Origin: Ephydatia muelleri
Taxonomy: Eukaryota; Porifera; Demospongiae; Spongillida; Spongillidae
Length of the DNA: 64,000 bases
Direction of reading: 5' to 3'
Assembly: GCA_013339895.1 (NCBI GenBank)
Contig: JABACO010000010.1
Location: 4,898,536 to 4,962,535 of the forward strand
The position numbers and the translations under genes were made by a program. This document shows, piece by piece, positions 21,142-32,466 of this stretch (positions are counted from its first letter, which is position 1; each line of letters begins with the position of its first letter). The notes under the pieces are model-generated. The model ran no database searches. It saw only the letters and a list, made by a program, of their open reading frames with translations, and was not told the DNA's origin.

Positions 21142-23025
21142 TATAGGGTTTGTGGGCAGAGGCTAACGAAGTACAGGGCAAAGAAGAGTATAGCTATGAG
21201 TGCAAGGCATTCTCAGCTGAACTGAAAATAGCATTTGACATCGACACGTCTGGGGAAGATGTCAACATTCACCCTGAGATGTTCTGCATGCACTGTAAAC
21301 TCTCAATGCTGAGAGCCATCTGTGCCCTCACAAGGGAGTGCATCACAAATGTGCAGTGATCCAATTTGAATGGCAAAACCAAGGTAAACAGTCCACATTT
21401 GCTTTTTAAAAGTATATGACATCATGGTGTTCAGGTATGTGAGCACTTCCCCGTGCATGCTCAAGTGGACACATGACAGTTGGTAGAGGCCGTCAGGCAG
21501 GTGTCACACCTAATTTACTCATAGCTCATCTTGAGAAGATTGCCCCTCCTCCAGTTCTCTTACATGAGCCTAGTCCACCTTTGGCAAGCGTGAACAACCA
21601 GTTGATGCTAAAGGAGCTGAAGTGTTCAGTGAGCTCCAACATCCTCTCACAGCCACTGGAACTGCAGTGTGGTGCACTGGTGTGCACCAAGTGCTTCCAG
21701 GAGTGGATAGCAGCATCTGGCGCTGTGAACTGTCCCTGCTGCTCTGAGGGTGGTCTCTTGGTTTCCTTCCATGTCAGACCAGCACCAGGTGTGATACTCC
21801 TGCTGCTATCAGCTGTTTTGGTACATTGTACAGACTGCAGCAGGGATGTTAAGGCTGGTGACTATGATGGGCATGAGTGCGTACCAACACTTACACCTGA
21901 GGAGGAGAAGCAAGCACTGGGATTGCTGAAGGAGGCCATCTCTACTAGTCCTGACAAAGGCATCATACAACTTGCCACACCCAATTCAGTCTATAACACC
22001 TGTGCATTCAGCTGTTTTGCCACTGGTGACAGCATAATCAATCTCCTTGTGGCATTTGATCACTTTAAGGACCAGGTAGAACATCTACATGGAATGAAGT
22101 GGAGGTAAGAGCTAATCATATTAAATATAAAGGTGCTATAAATTACGGACAATACACAGTGAAGGTGTTTATATGTAGAGACTATGAGTTCTTGTCAAAG
22201 ATGTATGGCTTGTCAGGAGCCAGTGGTATGTACAAGTGATATACTAAATGCGAGCATAATGTGAAATGATGACCATGCAACAGGATTCTACCCTTGCCTA
22301 TATTGCAAAATTCCAAGTAACCAGATGGCAACACCTCTATCCGTTTGAGGGCACAGACCACCAGTGCTACATCTCATCAGGCAGCGTTAGAAAAGATGCA
22401 CAGTAGTTCTTTAACTGCATCTCAGTACCTATTTTTGACATCCCCGTTTCACAGGAAAATAAATCTAATATTTGAGTTAAACACCATGCAGGTCTGCCCA
22501 CCTGGTCTCCACATAATGTTGGGGATCTTCACTAAGATGTTCCATTGGCTGGAAGCTCTATGCTGTCAGCTGGATTTAGAACTGGCCTCTCATACAACTG
22601 ATTTCGACTCTATCAATTTTTCCAAGTATAGCCAGGACTCCAAAGGCTTCCATTGCTCCAAGAAGACCTTGAAACTGCATTCACAGGAAGAGGTAGCAAC
22701 ATATGTGGCCTTAGTTCGTGGAGAGGAAAACCCTCTTGCTGTGGATCTTTTGAAGCAATCTGGTGCTTCATTTCAACTAAATAGTCCATTCAAGAGCCCA
22801 TGGCCTTTTTCCGGGACACATATCCTGAAAAGTCCCAGTTAAAATGCACCTATTGGAGGACCATACTCTGCAGTGGGCAAATACAGTAGTAATCATGTTG
22901 GCTTTGGCTTCCTGGGAGAACAGGAGGCCGAGTCAATCCATGCCAAATTTAATCGACTTGGCTTGGCACCTATCAAAGACCGCGTGCAGAACCTGGTGTG
23001 CATAGTGAAAGAGCACTTGCGCTAA
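21142..23025 (+). pseudogene. RAG1-N-terminus-like / N-RAG-type transposon gene, multi-exon, degenerate (copy A)
   Basis: The pieces run left to right. 21142-21390 has Y-R-V-C-G-Q-R-L-T-K (first Cys of a CRxCG knuckle now Tyr), a frameshift, then F-D-I-D-T-S-G-E-D-V-N-I-H-P and F-C-M-H-C, aligning with the RAG1 segment FxID...IHPxxFCxxC. Exon about 21441-22104 has a degenerate RING (L-E-L-Q-C-G-A-L-V-C-T-K-C, N-C-P-C-C) and V-H-C-T-D-C then Y-D-G-H-E-C, as in RAG1. Exon 22179-22225 reads D-Y-E-F-L-S-K-M-Y-G-L-S-G-A-S in matching phase. The exon from 22284 has Y-P-C-L-Y-C. About 22490-22840 has V-C-P-P-G-L-H-I-M-L-G-I-F. 22846-23025 has G-E-Q-E-A-E-S-I-H-A-K-F-N. It lacks the RAG1 catalytic core. 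Stops at 21357 and 22349, and a frame break near 22345, mark it as dead. N-RAG-TP elements of molluscs are the closest relatives I know. Confidence 0.7.
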
Positions 23026-23029
23026 GTAT

Positions 23030-23529
23030 CAGGGATGGAAATAACTTTTTCATTTGTCCTGTCAAATTGCCAGTACAATGCTAGATTTGTCCTGTCAAGT
23101 TTAAATTTTGACCTGCCAATTCCCCCAGTCCCATACAAAACGCGTATGCATCTTTGTCACCGCATGGTCTTTGAATAAAGAGGCTCTGACATTACTTGTC
23201 CCCTCCACGAACGCGGGATGGTAGTTACGCATACCAATCAGTTTAACTTTAAACTGCTAACAAACCTTACACGAAAGAGTATTTACGTGATCGTGGCTAT
23301 CGCTGTCAAATTGTAGCCAGGCTGTCGTGTTAAGCGATCGATCGTTTTCTTTGATCCATTTCTCTACTGATTTTCGGCAAACGGCACGCTTCTTGGTTGG
23401 TGGGGGACTGTCACGTTCATTCACAGCATCCGCCTTTTTGTCCGGACATAAATGACATAACAACATTAATTTTGTGCGGGAAATTGCCAGTGTGTCGACC
23501 GCTATTTCAAGCCCTGTATTGAGCCACAA
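23030..23529 (-). pseudogene. hAT-type zinc-finger N-terminal fragment, ZNF862/KIAA1586-like (copy A)
   Basis: The minus-strand frame 23529-23257 contains K-W-I-K-E-N-D-R-S-L-N-T-T-A-W-L and L-S-C-K-V-C. After a probable short intron or frame change, about 23140-23215 has S-N-V-R-A-S-L-F-K-D-H-A and K-M-H. The order W...L..C..C...F..G..N.R.S.FKDHA...H is that of the TTF/BED-like zinc finger at the start of hAT-derived ZNF862/KIAA1586-like proteins. A CAGGGATGGAAATAA motif at 23031 looks like a hAT terminus and abuts the end of the RAG1-like element. No catalytic region follows. It may once have been a gene or a transposon; only a fragment remains. Confidence 0.6.
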
Positions 23530-23864
23530 TTGGTATAGCTGCCATCCCCCCTCCAGCTAAAAGAGTAAAGAATACTATCGCTATGTAATTCATGCAGTTC
23601 AAGCTCAATCTATATACACATTAACATGTAAAACCAAACTTCATTGCGCCCACCCCAAAAAGACACAAAAATGGTGGATTTCCAAATGCTTGAAAACTAC
23701 TTCACGTTACCGTTAAACTATACCAAAAAACGACAGTACATTCAAGTTGATTCAACTAACTTTACAGTGGCAGTTTTGGCATGTTCCATCTCAGTCACCG
23801 AGCGTCGTTATCGTTTTTGAACACACGCGGTCGGTGTTCACCGTGCGTACGGTAGGTCAATAGA

Positions 23865-23917
23865 CCGAATAGAAGCTAGCCTCACAATCCTCAGCCTCAC
23901 ATTCCAGCGGTTAGATC
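23865..23917 (+). repeat. Left inverted terminal block of the Ulp1 element (copy A)
   Basis: Starts ccgaatagaagctagcctca and ends gcggttagatc. It is the reverse complement of 29383-29435 with a single difference. Confidence 0.85.
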
Positions 23918-24153
23918 AATAGCATTCCGATAACCGGCGCGCGCGGTATAGAGTCTATATTAGCTAGATTAGTGCAAAGAGCTGTGATCGACAAAAACCT
24001 TCAAAGAAGGACTGGGCGCTTTTCCCCTGCGATTTGGAGTGCCGTCTACCGGATGTACGCGACGATTACATGAGCTGACTAAACCTACGCTTTGTCTGTA
24101 CTATGCATAGGATGACGAAGTGGTGCAACCAATTACAGTGATACACATGTATA

Positions 24154-25985
24154 AGGCAAGCACACCTGTGCACTGCTGGTGTATAGCCTCACATGGCCAT
24201 GCATGTTGTCCATCACTACAGCCATGCCCTCACCTAACATGTTAAAAATCACCACAAGATGGCTGCCTATCTTACTCCAAGAAGGGGTGTGGTCAAAACC
24301 AGTGGTACCCTGAAGTAGAGTAAGCACACCTGTGTACTGCTGGTGTATAGCCTCACATGGCCATGCATGTTGTCCATCACTACAGCCATCACCACAAGAT
24401 GGCTGCCTATCTTACTCCAGGAAGGGGTGTGGTCAAAACCAGTGGTACCCTGAAGTAGAGTAAGCACACCTGTGCACTGCTGGTGTACTGCCTCACATGG
24501 CCATGCATGTTGTCCATCACTACAGCCATGCCCTCACCTGTTAAAAATCACCACAAGATGGCTGCCTATCTTACTCCAGGAAGGGGTGCGGTCAAAACCA
24601 GTGGTACCCTGAAGTAAAGTAAGCACACCTGTGTACTGCTAGTGTACAGCCTCACATGGCCATGCATGTTGTCCATCACTACAGCCATGCCCACACCTTT
24701 TGTATTAACAATCACCACAAATGGCTGCCTATCTTACTCTAGGAAGAGGTGTGGTCAAAACCAGTGGTACCCTAAAGTAGAGTAAGCACACCTGTGTACT
24801 GCTGGTGTATAGCCTCACATGGCCATGCATGTTGTCCATCACAACAGCAACACTCACGCTACATATTAAAAATCACATCAAGATGGCTGCCTATCTTACT
24901 CCAGGAAGGGGTGTGGTCAAAACCAGTGGTACCCTGAAGTAGAGTACACACCTGTGTACTGCTAGCTGGTGTATAGCCTCACATGACCAGCATGTTGTCC
25001 ATCACTACAGCCATGCCCTCACCTTACATGTTAAAAATCACCACAAGATGGCTGCCTATCTTACTCCAGGAAGGGGTATGGTCAAAACCAGTGGTACCCT
25101 GAAGTAAAGTAAGCACACCTGTGTACTGCTGGTGTATAGCCTCACATGGCCATGCATGTTGTCCATCACTACAGCCATGCCCACACCTTTTGAATAAAAA
25201 ATCACTACAAGATGGCTGCCTATCTTACTCCAGGAAGGGGTGTGGTCAAAACCAGTGGTACCCTGAAGTAGAGTAAGCACACCTGTGTACTGCTGGTGTA
25301 TAGCCTCACATGGCCATGCATGTTGTCCATCACTACAGCCATGCCCACACCTTTTGTATTAAAAATCACTACAAGATGGCTGCCTATCTTACTCCAGGAA
25401 GGGGTGTGGTCAAAACCAGTGGTACCCTGAAGTAGAGTAAGCACACCTGTGTACTGCTGGTGTATAGCCTCACATGGCCATGCATGTTGTCCATCACTAC
25501 AGCCATGCTCTCACCTTACGTATTAAAAATCACCATAAGATGGCTGCCTATCTTACTCCAGGAAGGGGTGTGGTCAAAACCAGTGGTACCCTGAAGTAGA
25601 GTAAGCACACCTGTGTACTGCTGGTGTATAGCCTCACATGGCTATGCATGTTGTCCATTACTACATCCATCACCACAAGATGGCTGCCTATCCTACTCCG
25701 AGAAGGGGTGTGGTCAAAACCAGTGGTACTCTGAAATAGAGTAAGCACACCTGTGTACTGCTGGTGTATAGCCTCACATGGCCATGCATGTTGTCCATCA
25801 CTACAGCCATGCTCTCACCTTACGTATTAAAAATCACCATAAGATGGCTGCCTATCTTACTCAAGGAAGGGTGTGGTCAAAACCAGTGGTACTCTGAAAT
25901 AGAGTAAGCACACCTGTGTACTGCTGGTGTATAGCCTCACATGGCCATGCATGTTGTCCATCACTACAGCCATGCCTTCACCTTA
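24154..25985 (-). repeat. Left subterminal tandem array, ~164-bp unit, about 11 copies (copy A)
   Basis: Units contain 'agatggctgcctatcttact', 'aaaccagtggtaccctgaag' and 'ggccatgcatgttgtccatc'. The period is 164 bp with some shortened units of about 134 bp. Minus-strand open frames of 64-74 codons recur once per unit and are repeat artefacts. Confidence 0.95.
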
Positions 25986-26148
25986 CATAAATCTGTAAAC
26001 ATAATAGATACATGTATGTTTATACTTGAAATTCAAAACTATGTTTAATGCAGATATACAAAGGCTTGCCACTGCATGAACAGTCAAAGGTAAATAAGTG
26101 CCAACTGTTTATTGTGGTACTGATACAATTTCTATGCTTATGTCGTAG

Positions 26149-28163
26149 CTCAGCCAGAGCATTCCTGAGCCACACTCAAGATTTCAGTTGGACAGAAGTG
26201 ATTTAAGCCTTCTAGTTTCTTATTCATGGATTTATTCAAGAGTACGAAATATAGATATGTACTAATCCTTAATCCTTTTTTTTTTCCAGATCATTGCAGC
26301 ATATATGGAGCTTTTGAAAACTTCCACAGTAACAGTAATTCCATCCGTAGTTGTGCCGGTTATTTGTATGATCTTTTATTGATGACATTTAGGATGTACG
26401 AAAGGTGATCTCTTTTGATCCTTTACTTTTCTTCCAACTTTTATCAGTAGAGGATATCAGAGCATCAAGGTACACCTACACTACACCAAGGTACCATTGT
26501 ACAAACTGAATCAGTGATACGATTATATTGTAATGCAATTTATTTTTAAAAGGGATGCAATATTTTTAGCATGATCTCATGCTTTTTCCAGTACACAAGC
26601 CAAAACATTGGAGTTTAGTGGTTATTTGTCGCACAATGAGTCATGTCAAGTGTTATTATTATAATATACAGGTTGTTTATCTGAAATTAAAATTCATACT
26701 CCGCATTGACTCTTTGCACTTCTCCAATGTAGATGAAGTGAACTGGATATGGTTAGATTTTATATATTATGTACTTATATGTTGTGCATGGGTACACCAT
26801 TAACACATATCTTCTAGGATGTATCTGTTAGCGAAAGCTACAATCAATCAAGTCAACAAATTTCATCTTGTGAATGGATGATTCAGTAAATTTGTACATA
26901 CAATTTAGCACTACTTGTAAAATTGATTACTGCCTTTGCTAGAAGGATGCCCCAACTCAGAAGAATACAAATGATTGTGGAGCATTTGTGTGTTTCGTAA
27001 GTGCATATTATAAATCACTTTTGGTTTAAGCATACATATACCACCTAGACAGCACGGCAACTGGTGGAGGGGTTACCTTAATTGTCTTCATACACAGGTA
27101 AAGTTTCATGCTATGATAACAGTATCAGGTATGTAATTCTGCATCAAAGGAATCAGTAACTAAGTTTAGGTTACAAATGGTGTATGAACTGTCTAAAGGT
27201 AGTCTATATCCTTTGCAAGGTGGTGCAGATGAGAAGGTATGTGCTGCCATGATTCACTAAATATTGTGTATATCAGACATGGTAATGTATCACTTACAGA
27301 AAACAAGACCCAACATTCTGCATGTAGTAATGGGTCCGAGAACAATGATCACAGTGATAGTGAACACATTGATATCAGTAGCAGTAGTAGTAGATCTGAA
27401 ACCAGCAGCCCAACCAATGATGTACAGAACCAGACTGAATCACAATTTCTAATTCCAATCAACCAGATCCAGATGACATATGTGGCCTACAATGGGGGAA
27501 AGACCATTGCATTCGACATTTTCCTTCTCTTAGTAGGTGCTTGCACACGTGAGTGAAGGCAGTATCAATTTATGTTAAGTTATAACATTGGTCAAACAAT
27601 TGATTTTAGAGATAATTAGTGTCCTTTTTCAAGAGAATTTTAAGAAGAGAAGTGAAAGCTATGGAAGTAATAAGCATTTCATGATTTGGTAGTTTAGGTC
27701 ATACCCTGGAATGCATTTCAGCCCATGATAAGAAATATTTTACAAGGAAAGCAGTTAACTGACGATCACCAGAAAATCAAAATTGTGGAAAGAATTACTA
27801 AGACGGATTGTGGCTGGCCTTCACTGCTATGATATGGTACCTCAACCCATTTTTATATCTATAGACATTTAAACATTATATCCATACTACAGGTTTTAGA
27901 GATATTTCGTTACCTACAAGAGCTGGAAAGTGATGTTAAATCAACAGCCATTATATGCACTACACGTATAAATAAATTTATCGTTTGGCCTGAGTTAAAT
28001 AAATTCTGGTTGTTCTACATGTATTTCCCCTAAATAACCACACCATCATGCAGATTATCACTACTCTCATGATGAAGAAATACGCAGTGGATCATCAGCA
28101 AGCTATTGAATGTTTTTTCGAACACAAGTTACCCCCATTAACTGTATAACATATACCATAGAC
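26149..28163 (+). CDS. Ulp1/SENP-like (peptidase C48) gene, multi-exon (copy A)
   Basis: Exon 26149-26241 ends S-W-I-Y-S-R and exon 26290-~26360 starts I-I-A-A-Y-M-E-L-L-K; joined in phase 0 they give the W-x-x-x-x-I-I-x-x-Y entry of Ulp1 domains. The exon from 26592 has H-K-P-K-H-W-S-L-V-V-I, carrying the catalytic His, and I-D-S-L follows with the likely Asp. Exon 26943-26996 reads P-T-Q-K-N-T-N-D-C-G-A-F, with the oxyanion Gln and catalytic Cys in the expected spacing. Later exon-like segments are a Ser/Asn/Asp-rich one from 27299, V-L-E-I-F-R-Y-L-Q-E-L from about 27893, and a last one ending near 28163. Ulp1 enzymes cleave SUMO or related linkages in the nucleus; the transposon role is unknown. 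The catalytic residues look intact, but the frame is uncertain between 26700 and 26940. Confidence 0.6.
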
Positions 28164-28454
28164 CACATATACCACAGTGCTCTGTCCTATATCACAAGAA
28201 CTACTCCATTTTCACTATGCAAATCCAAACGTTTTGTAGTCACATTTTGTGTATATTTACCCACTTCACCAAAAAACTATACAATTGCATTACAGTTCCA
28301 AGAAACAACAATTCAATCATTTCATTGTTACAATCCATGCCATGTAAAACAGCCATTATAGCTACACGGTAAACAACATACCGTTGGTAATATGGCTAGT
28401 CGGTTGATGCACTACCTCATGGCTTCACAAATATAGAAGCATTACAGTCCAGTT

Positions 28455-29190
28455 ACAGACAATACGCATAGCCATGTGAGGCTATACACCAGCAGTACAC
28501 AGGTGTGCTTACTATACTTCAGGGTACCACTGACCTTGACCACACCCCTTCCTGGAGTAAGATAGGCAGCCATCTTGTGGTGATTTTTTATACGTAAGGT
28601 GAGGGCATGGCTGTATAGTGATGGACAACATGCATGGCCATGTGAGGCTATACACCAGCAGTACACAGGTGTGCTTACTCTACTTCAGTAAACCACTGGA
28701 TTTGACCACACCCCTTTCTGGAGTAAGATAGGCAGCAATCTTGTGGTGATGTTTAATACGTAAGGTGAGGGCATGGCTGTAGTGATGGACAACATGCATG
28801 GCCATGTGAGGCTATACACCAGCAGTACACAGGTGTGCTTACTCTACTTCAGGATACCACTGGTTTTGACCACACCCATTCCTGACATAAGATAGTCAGC
28901 CATCTTGTGGTGATTTTAATATGTAAGGTATGGGGCATGGCTGTAGTGATGGACAACATGCATGGCCATGTGAGGCTATACACCAGCAGTACACAGGTGT
29001 GCTTACTCTACTTCAGGGTACCACTGGTTTTAGTGATAGACAACTTGCATACTATGTACCCATGTGAGGCTATACACCAGCAGTACACAGATGTGCTTAC
29101 TCTACTTCACAGTACCACTGGTTCTAACCATACCCCTTCCTGGAGTGAGATAGTCAGCCATCTTGTGGTGATTTTGCACATGTAAGACAT
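28455..29190 (+). repeat. Right subterminal array, same ~164-bp unit inverted, about 4.5 copies (copy A)
   Basis: It is the reverse complement of the left array unit ('gatggacaacatgcatggcc', 'gatttttaatacgtaaggtg'). The units are more diverged and the last is truncated. Confidence 0.9.
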
Positions 29191-29382
29191 TTAGGTTGAA
29201 AATGACTGATATGCAAATTGCAATTTGGAGGTATACATCAGCATAAACGCTCGATGGATCGCTATGTTTAGAATTTATTAATTTAAAAAACGATGTCCCT
29301 GTTGATTGTTATAATTAGTTTTCTGCCAAAAGTACATCAATTTTTTCATAACTAGATTATGGCCGGTCATTATCAAAATAAC

Positions 29383-29435
29383 GATCTAACCGCTGGAATG
29401 TGAGGCTGAGGAATGTGAGGCTAGCTTCTATTCGG
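29383..29435 (-). repeat. Right inverted terminal block of the Ulp1 element (copy A)
   Basis: It is the reverse complement of 23865-23917 with one substitution. No target-site duplication could be identified by eye. Confidence 0.85.
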
Positions 29436-29874
29436 TGTACCGCGGCCGGATTGAGGCTAGGTAGTATACGTGTGCGTAATCTTGAGTATGCTTTTTGTGC
29501 TGCTTAAAAGTGTGCTACATGTACGTGTCTGTAGCGTTGTGTGTTAGATATTGGGGTGTTGTCATGTAATCTGGAGTTCTACCAACAGCCTCAAGGTCAG
29601 TTCTCAAACAGCCTCTTCTCCTACTAGGCTTAGTCACTTTTCCAAGGTGTCTTCGCCATAGCCTCTCTCCTCTTCTAACCACAGTAACTCCAACAGTCAA
29701 AGACAAATGCACATCACTTGTGCAATACCCCATATTTAGCAAACTATAAAGCCTCAGACAATATGACCTTAAAGCGGTGATCTCCTTCAATTGTATGCTC
29801 CCCGGGTCCAGTTAGACCCGTTCCCAGCCCCACATTAAAATATATTAAATGGTAACAAAGATGAAGAAACACAA

Positions 29875-30890
29875 ATGGTCGAGCAGTGCAATCAGAAGTT
29901 TATTTATGAAAACGGCAAAACTACAGGTCCAAATTTTATCATTGCGAAGAGCGAAGACAGTGAGGAGGTGATATTTCTAATCCTTACACGAGAAAAAACA
30001 ACAAAGGGTCCTTCCAGCATGAAAGAAGTGGTGCACATTGAAAGAGCAAAAGAAGTTATTGCTGGTATTCATCGGCCTGGAGGGCGGGAATACCTCCCTT
30101 TGCGGATAAATTAGCTCAAGAACGCCTTCAATAAGTGATATACCATTAACAGCTACCAGAAAGTCGTGCAAGCTAATCAAGAGGTTAGAATCTGCTCAGC
30201 CACCTCCACATCCTGTTAGATCTAATGCGGTCATGACAGAATACAGATTGATCTGATTGAGATGCATGGACCTAAAATCCCTCTCTGAGTTCAGGCTAAT
30301 CATAACTATCATCTTGTATTAAGTGTTATTGACTGTTTCAGTAAATACTGCTGGCTGGTTCCACAATGTTCAAAAACTGCAGTTGAAGTGGTTAAAGCCT
30401 TGTGTTCTATTTTCCTACAGTTTGGGTGCCCCAATATAATACAGTCTGATAATGGGAAATAGTTTGTAGCCAATGTTGTCCACGCACAAATTTAGGAATA
30501 AAATATTCAAGGCACCCACAAAGTCAAGGACAAGTTGAAAGTTTAAATAAGAAGGTTAAACATGTTCTTGCTGCTAGACTACTTAGCTTTGAGCCACAAC
30601 AGCAAAGTAATGTTTGGCCATGGCTGCTGCCTGAAGCTGCACATATTTGGAATAATACGTGGCATTCTACTATCAGAAATGTTCCTTTTACAGTTTGTTT
30701 TGGCCGTGAGTCACGACAGTTTGGTCCAACAGTTAGTGGCCTGTGGCCAAATGATGATTTCTCTCTACTTCTTAATAACCACACCACCAGGGCCTATGCC
30801 AACGTTGACTCTGATGAAGACAAAATAAAAGCTGACTTGTTTACTGCATGGTACTCATCAGTCAGAGCAGCTTGAAAACGAATGTTGCTC
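29875..30890 (+). pseudogene. Retroelement-type integrase pseudogene, KRBA2/gypsy-like (copy A)
   Basis: An 80-codon frame (29875-30114) with V-V-H-I-E-R-A-K-E-V-I-A-G-I-H resembles the region before the integrase HHCC zinc finger. After stops, about 30230-30480 has I-Q-I-D-L-I-E, V-I-D-C-F-S-K-Y-C-W and Q-S-D-N-G-K, carrying the first two acidic residues of an rve integrase core. About 30512-30870 has H-P-Q-S-Q-G-Q-V-E-S-L-N-K with the third acidic residue, then a long C-terminal frame ending with a stop near 30871. The relatives I know are KRBA2/SCAND3-type and Ty3-type integrases. At least four stops or shifts inactivate it. No RT or LTR is seen beside it, so it may be a domesticated-type or Ginger-like gene that decayed. 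Confidence 0.75.
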
Positions 30891-31199
30891 TATGGAGGAA
30901 CTTGTTGCTTCATCCTCAATGATGAGCAACATCAACATTCTGAGGCATAAGATTGAACTTACTGAAGTCCTCTGAAAGAAGCATCCTGGCACACATGATG
31001 TGTGGCCAGAACATTTCAGTGCAACGGTTGTTTGATAAACTACATGCACATGGAATGTTTGATGTTCCCAATGAAGTAGGGACTATCATCACTCAACTGA
31101 GCTGCAAGGTGTGTGTGTGTAACCATTGTTCTTATTACTATTAAACAAACTGCAGGAAGTATGTTATTGCTCTAAAACCTAAGGAAGACCACATGTGAT

Positions 31200-32466
31200 A
31201 GCCTGTGTCTCACACTCTTAAAAAAATAAAATAAATCCAAACAAGTTCTCATTATTAGAGGCTATAGCCATTCAGAATCATACAATACGATTTAATTCCC
31301 ATGGCTACTAAGAATGTATATAGCAAGCGATCTCACTGTTTGTAACTGTAAACACACCCCCCCCACCCCCCCCCCCACCCCCGCGTTTTGTGAATGAATG
31401 CGGGAGGATAACCTTTACAGAAAGTAATAATAAAATAAAATCTCGGCCAAAGATTATGAAACTAGTGTACCCTCATCGTGTACATATTTTGGTATTATTA
31501 ATTAACCGAGCTCCGACCATACTATATACGTGTACAATTGTTTAAGCGTACAGGGAAGCCAAATAAATTCCTCAGGTCAATTAATAATCGCTCTTGCTAT
31601 GATGAATACAAGGCAAACCACCGTAGACGGACAGTGTAGATACATGTAACTGATGTACCGTCCGTATTATTCAATGGAATAGCCCATTTTAGTTCCTCAA
31701 AAAGACATGAAGATGCTCATTAATATCTAGAAGCACTTTTCCATGCGCAAAGCACTACGAAATTATCTTCGTCACTTGCAGACCTGTATCGCTTCGTTAC
31801 GTGATGCAATGACGGGCCCCAGCCCAGCGAATGAGAGAAGTGTTTTTGCAGCGCTTACGCATGCGCATAGCTCTAAACGAAAACGTACGCTCCCAGGCCT
31901 TCACAGTGCCCATCGCATCATGTGACGCATAGCTTCGCGGGCGCTGTGAGGTATCTCAGAAATGTTGTAGAGCCATTTTCTATTTGCTAGCAGCAGCCTC
32001 TCGATTTCTCGTATGCATGTCAAAGTTCGCTGTTCAGTGTTTTGCCTACGGACTGCCTACACTGAACTCTTCGATTATATTGTAGTCGGCATGTTGGATT
32101 CATGCGTTCACGCATGCATTGCTGGTCCTGACTCCGTTTTCGTTGTTCGGAATTCATGATGAACGACGTTACCCCCTCGTTCCCAACGCATGCAGCGCGA
32201 TATTAAAGTACGTCTGGCTTGCGAGACTACATGTACAAACAATAATGCACGCAATTTTAATTATTGCGAATTTCATTAGACAAATACTGAGACCTTTGTT
32301 TAATTGCCTCATTTTCACACAAGAATGGCTGAAGATATTCAAGCACGGCCAGTTTACTCGATCTATTTGGATTGAGCCTGTCTAGCACGACCAGTCACTT
32401 TATTTGCATGCCAGAATGGCTCGAGCCATTTGTACATGCATGCATGCGAATCCTCTATTTCATTGG
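31200..32466. other. Noncoding stretch to the end of contig 1, nothing recognised
   Basis: It contains a C-rich tract (31357-31382) that differs in sequence from the matching tract at 57370-57397. Short Met-initiated frames at 31743-31925 and 32119-32385 are identical in the other copy but show no domain. Confidence 0.4.

Larger units (their letters stand above)
23865..29435 (+). mobile_element. Transposon-like unit with Ulp1-type peptidase between inverted repeat arrays (copy A)
   Basis: A 53-bp block at 23865-23917 recurs as a reverse complement at 29383-29435 with one mismatch. Inside each end is an array of the same ~164-bp repeat, in opposite orientations: 24154-25985 on the left and about 28455-29190 on the right. 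Between them a spliced plus-strand gene encodes a Ulp1/C48-like cysteine peptidase. Such peptidases travel with several DNA-transposon superfamilies (for example Mutator-like and KDZ elements), but no transposase is recognised here, so the superfamily is open. The left array is about 11 units and the right about 4.5. Confidence 0.6.

Noticed and set aside
21473..22108. Stand-alone RING E3 ligase of 211 residues
   Set aside because: The frame ends exactly on a splice donor, continues in phase at 22179, and is flanked by RAG1-N-terminus-like and transposon-specific segments. It is one exon of a transposon gene.
21142..23025. A functional RAG1 recombinase
   Set aside because: No RAG1 catalytic-core motifs are visible and the frame has stops and shifts; only the N-terminal region resembles RAG1.
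24133..25748. Recurring 64-74-codon ORFs starting M-L-T-L-L-Q-G-T-T-G
   Set aside because: One occurs per tandem-repeat unit and the same frame recurs in the inverted right array; no domain.
24154..25985. CRISPR-like array
   Set aside because: The repeats are contiguous ~164-bp units with no variable spacers, in a eukaryotic transposon-like setting.
29515..29790. Minus-strand 91-codon ORF
   Set aside because: Identical in both copies, but with no recognisable domain, start context or splice signals. Left unannotated.
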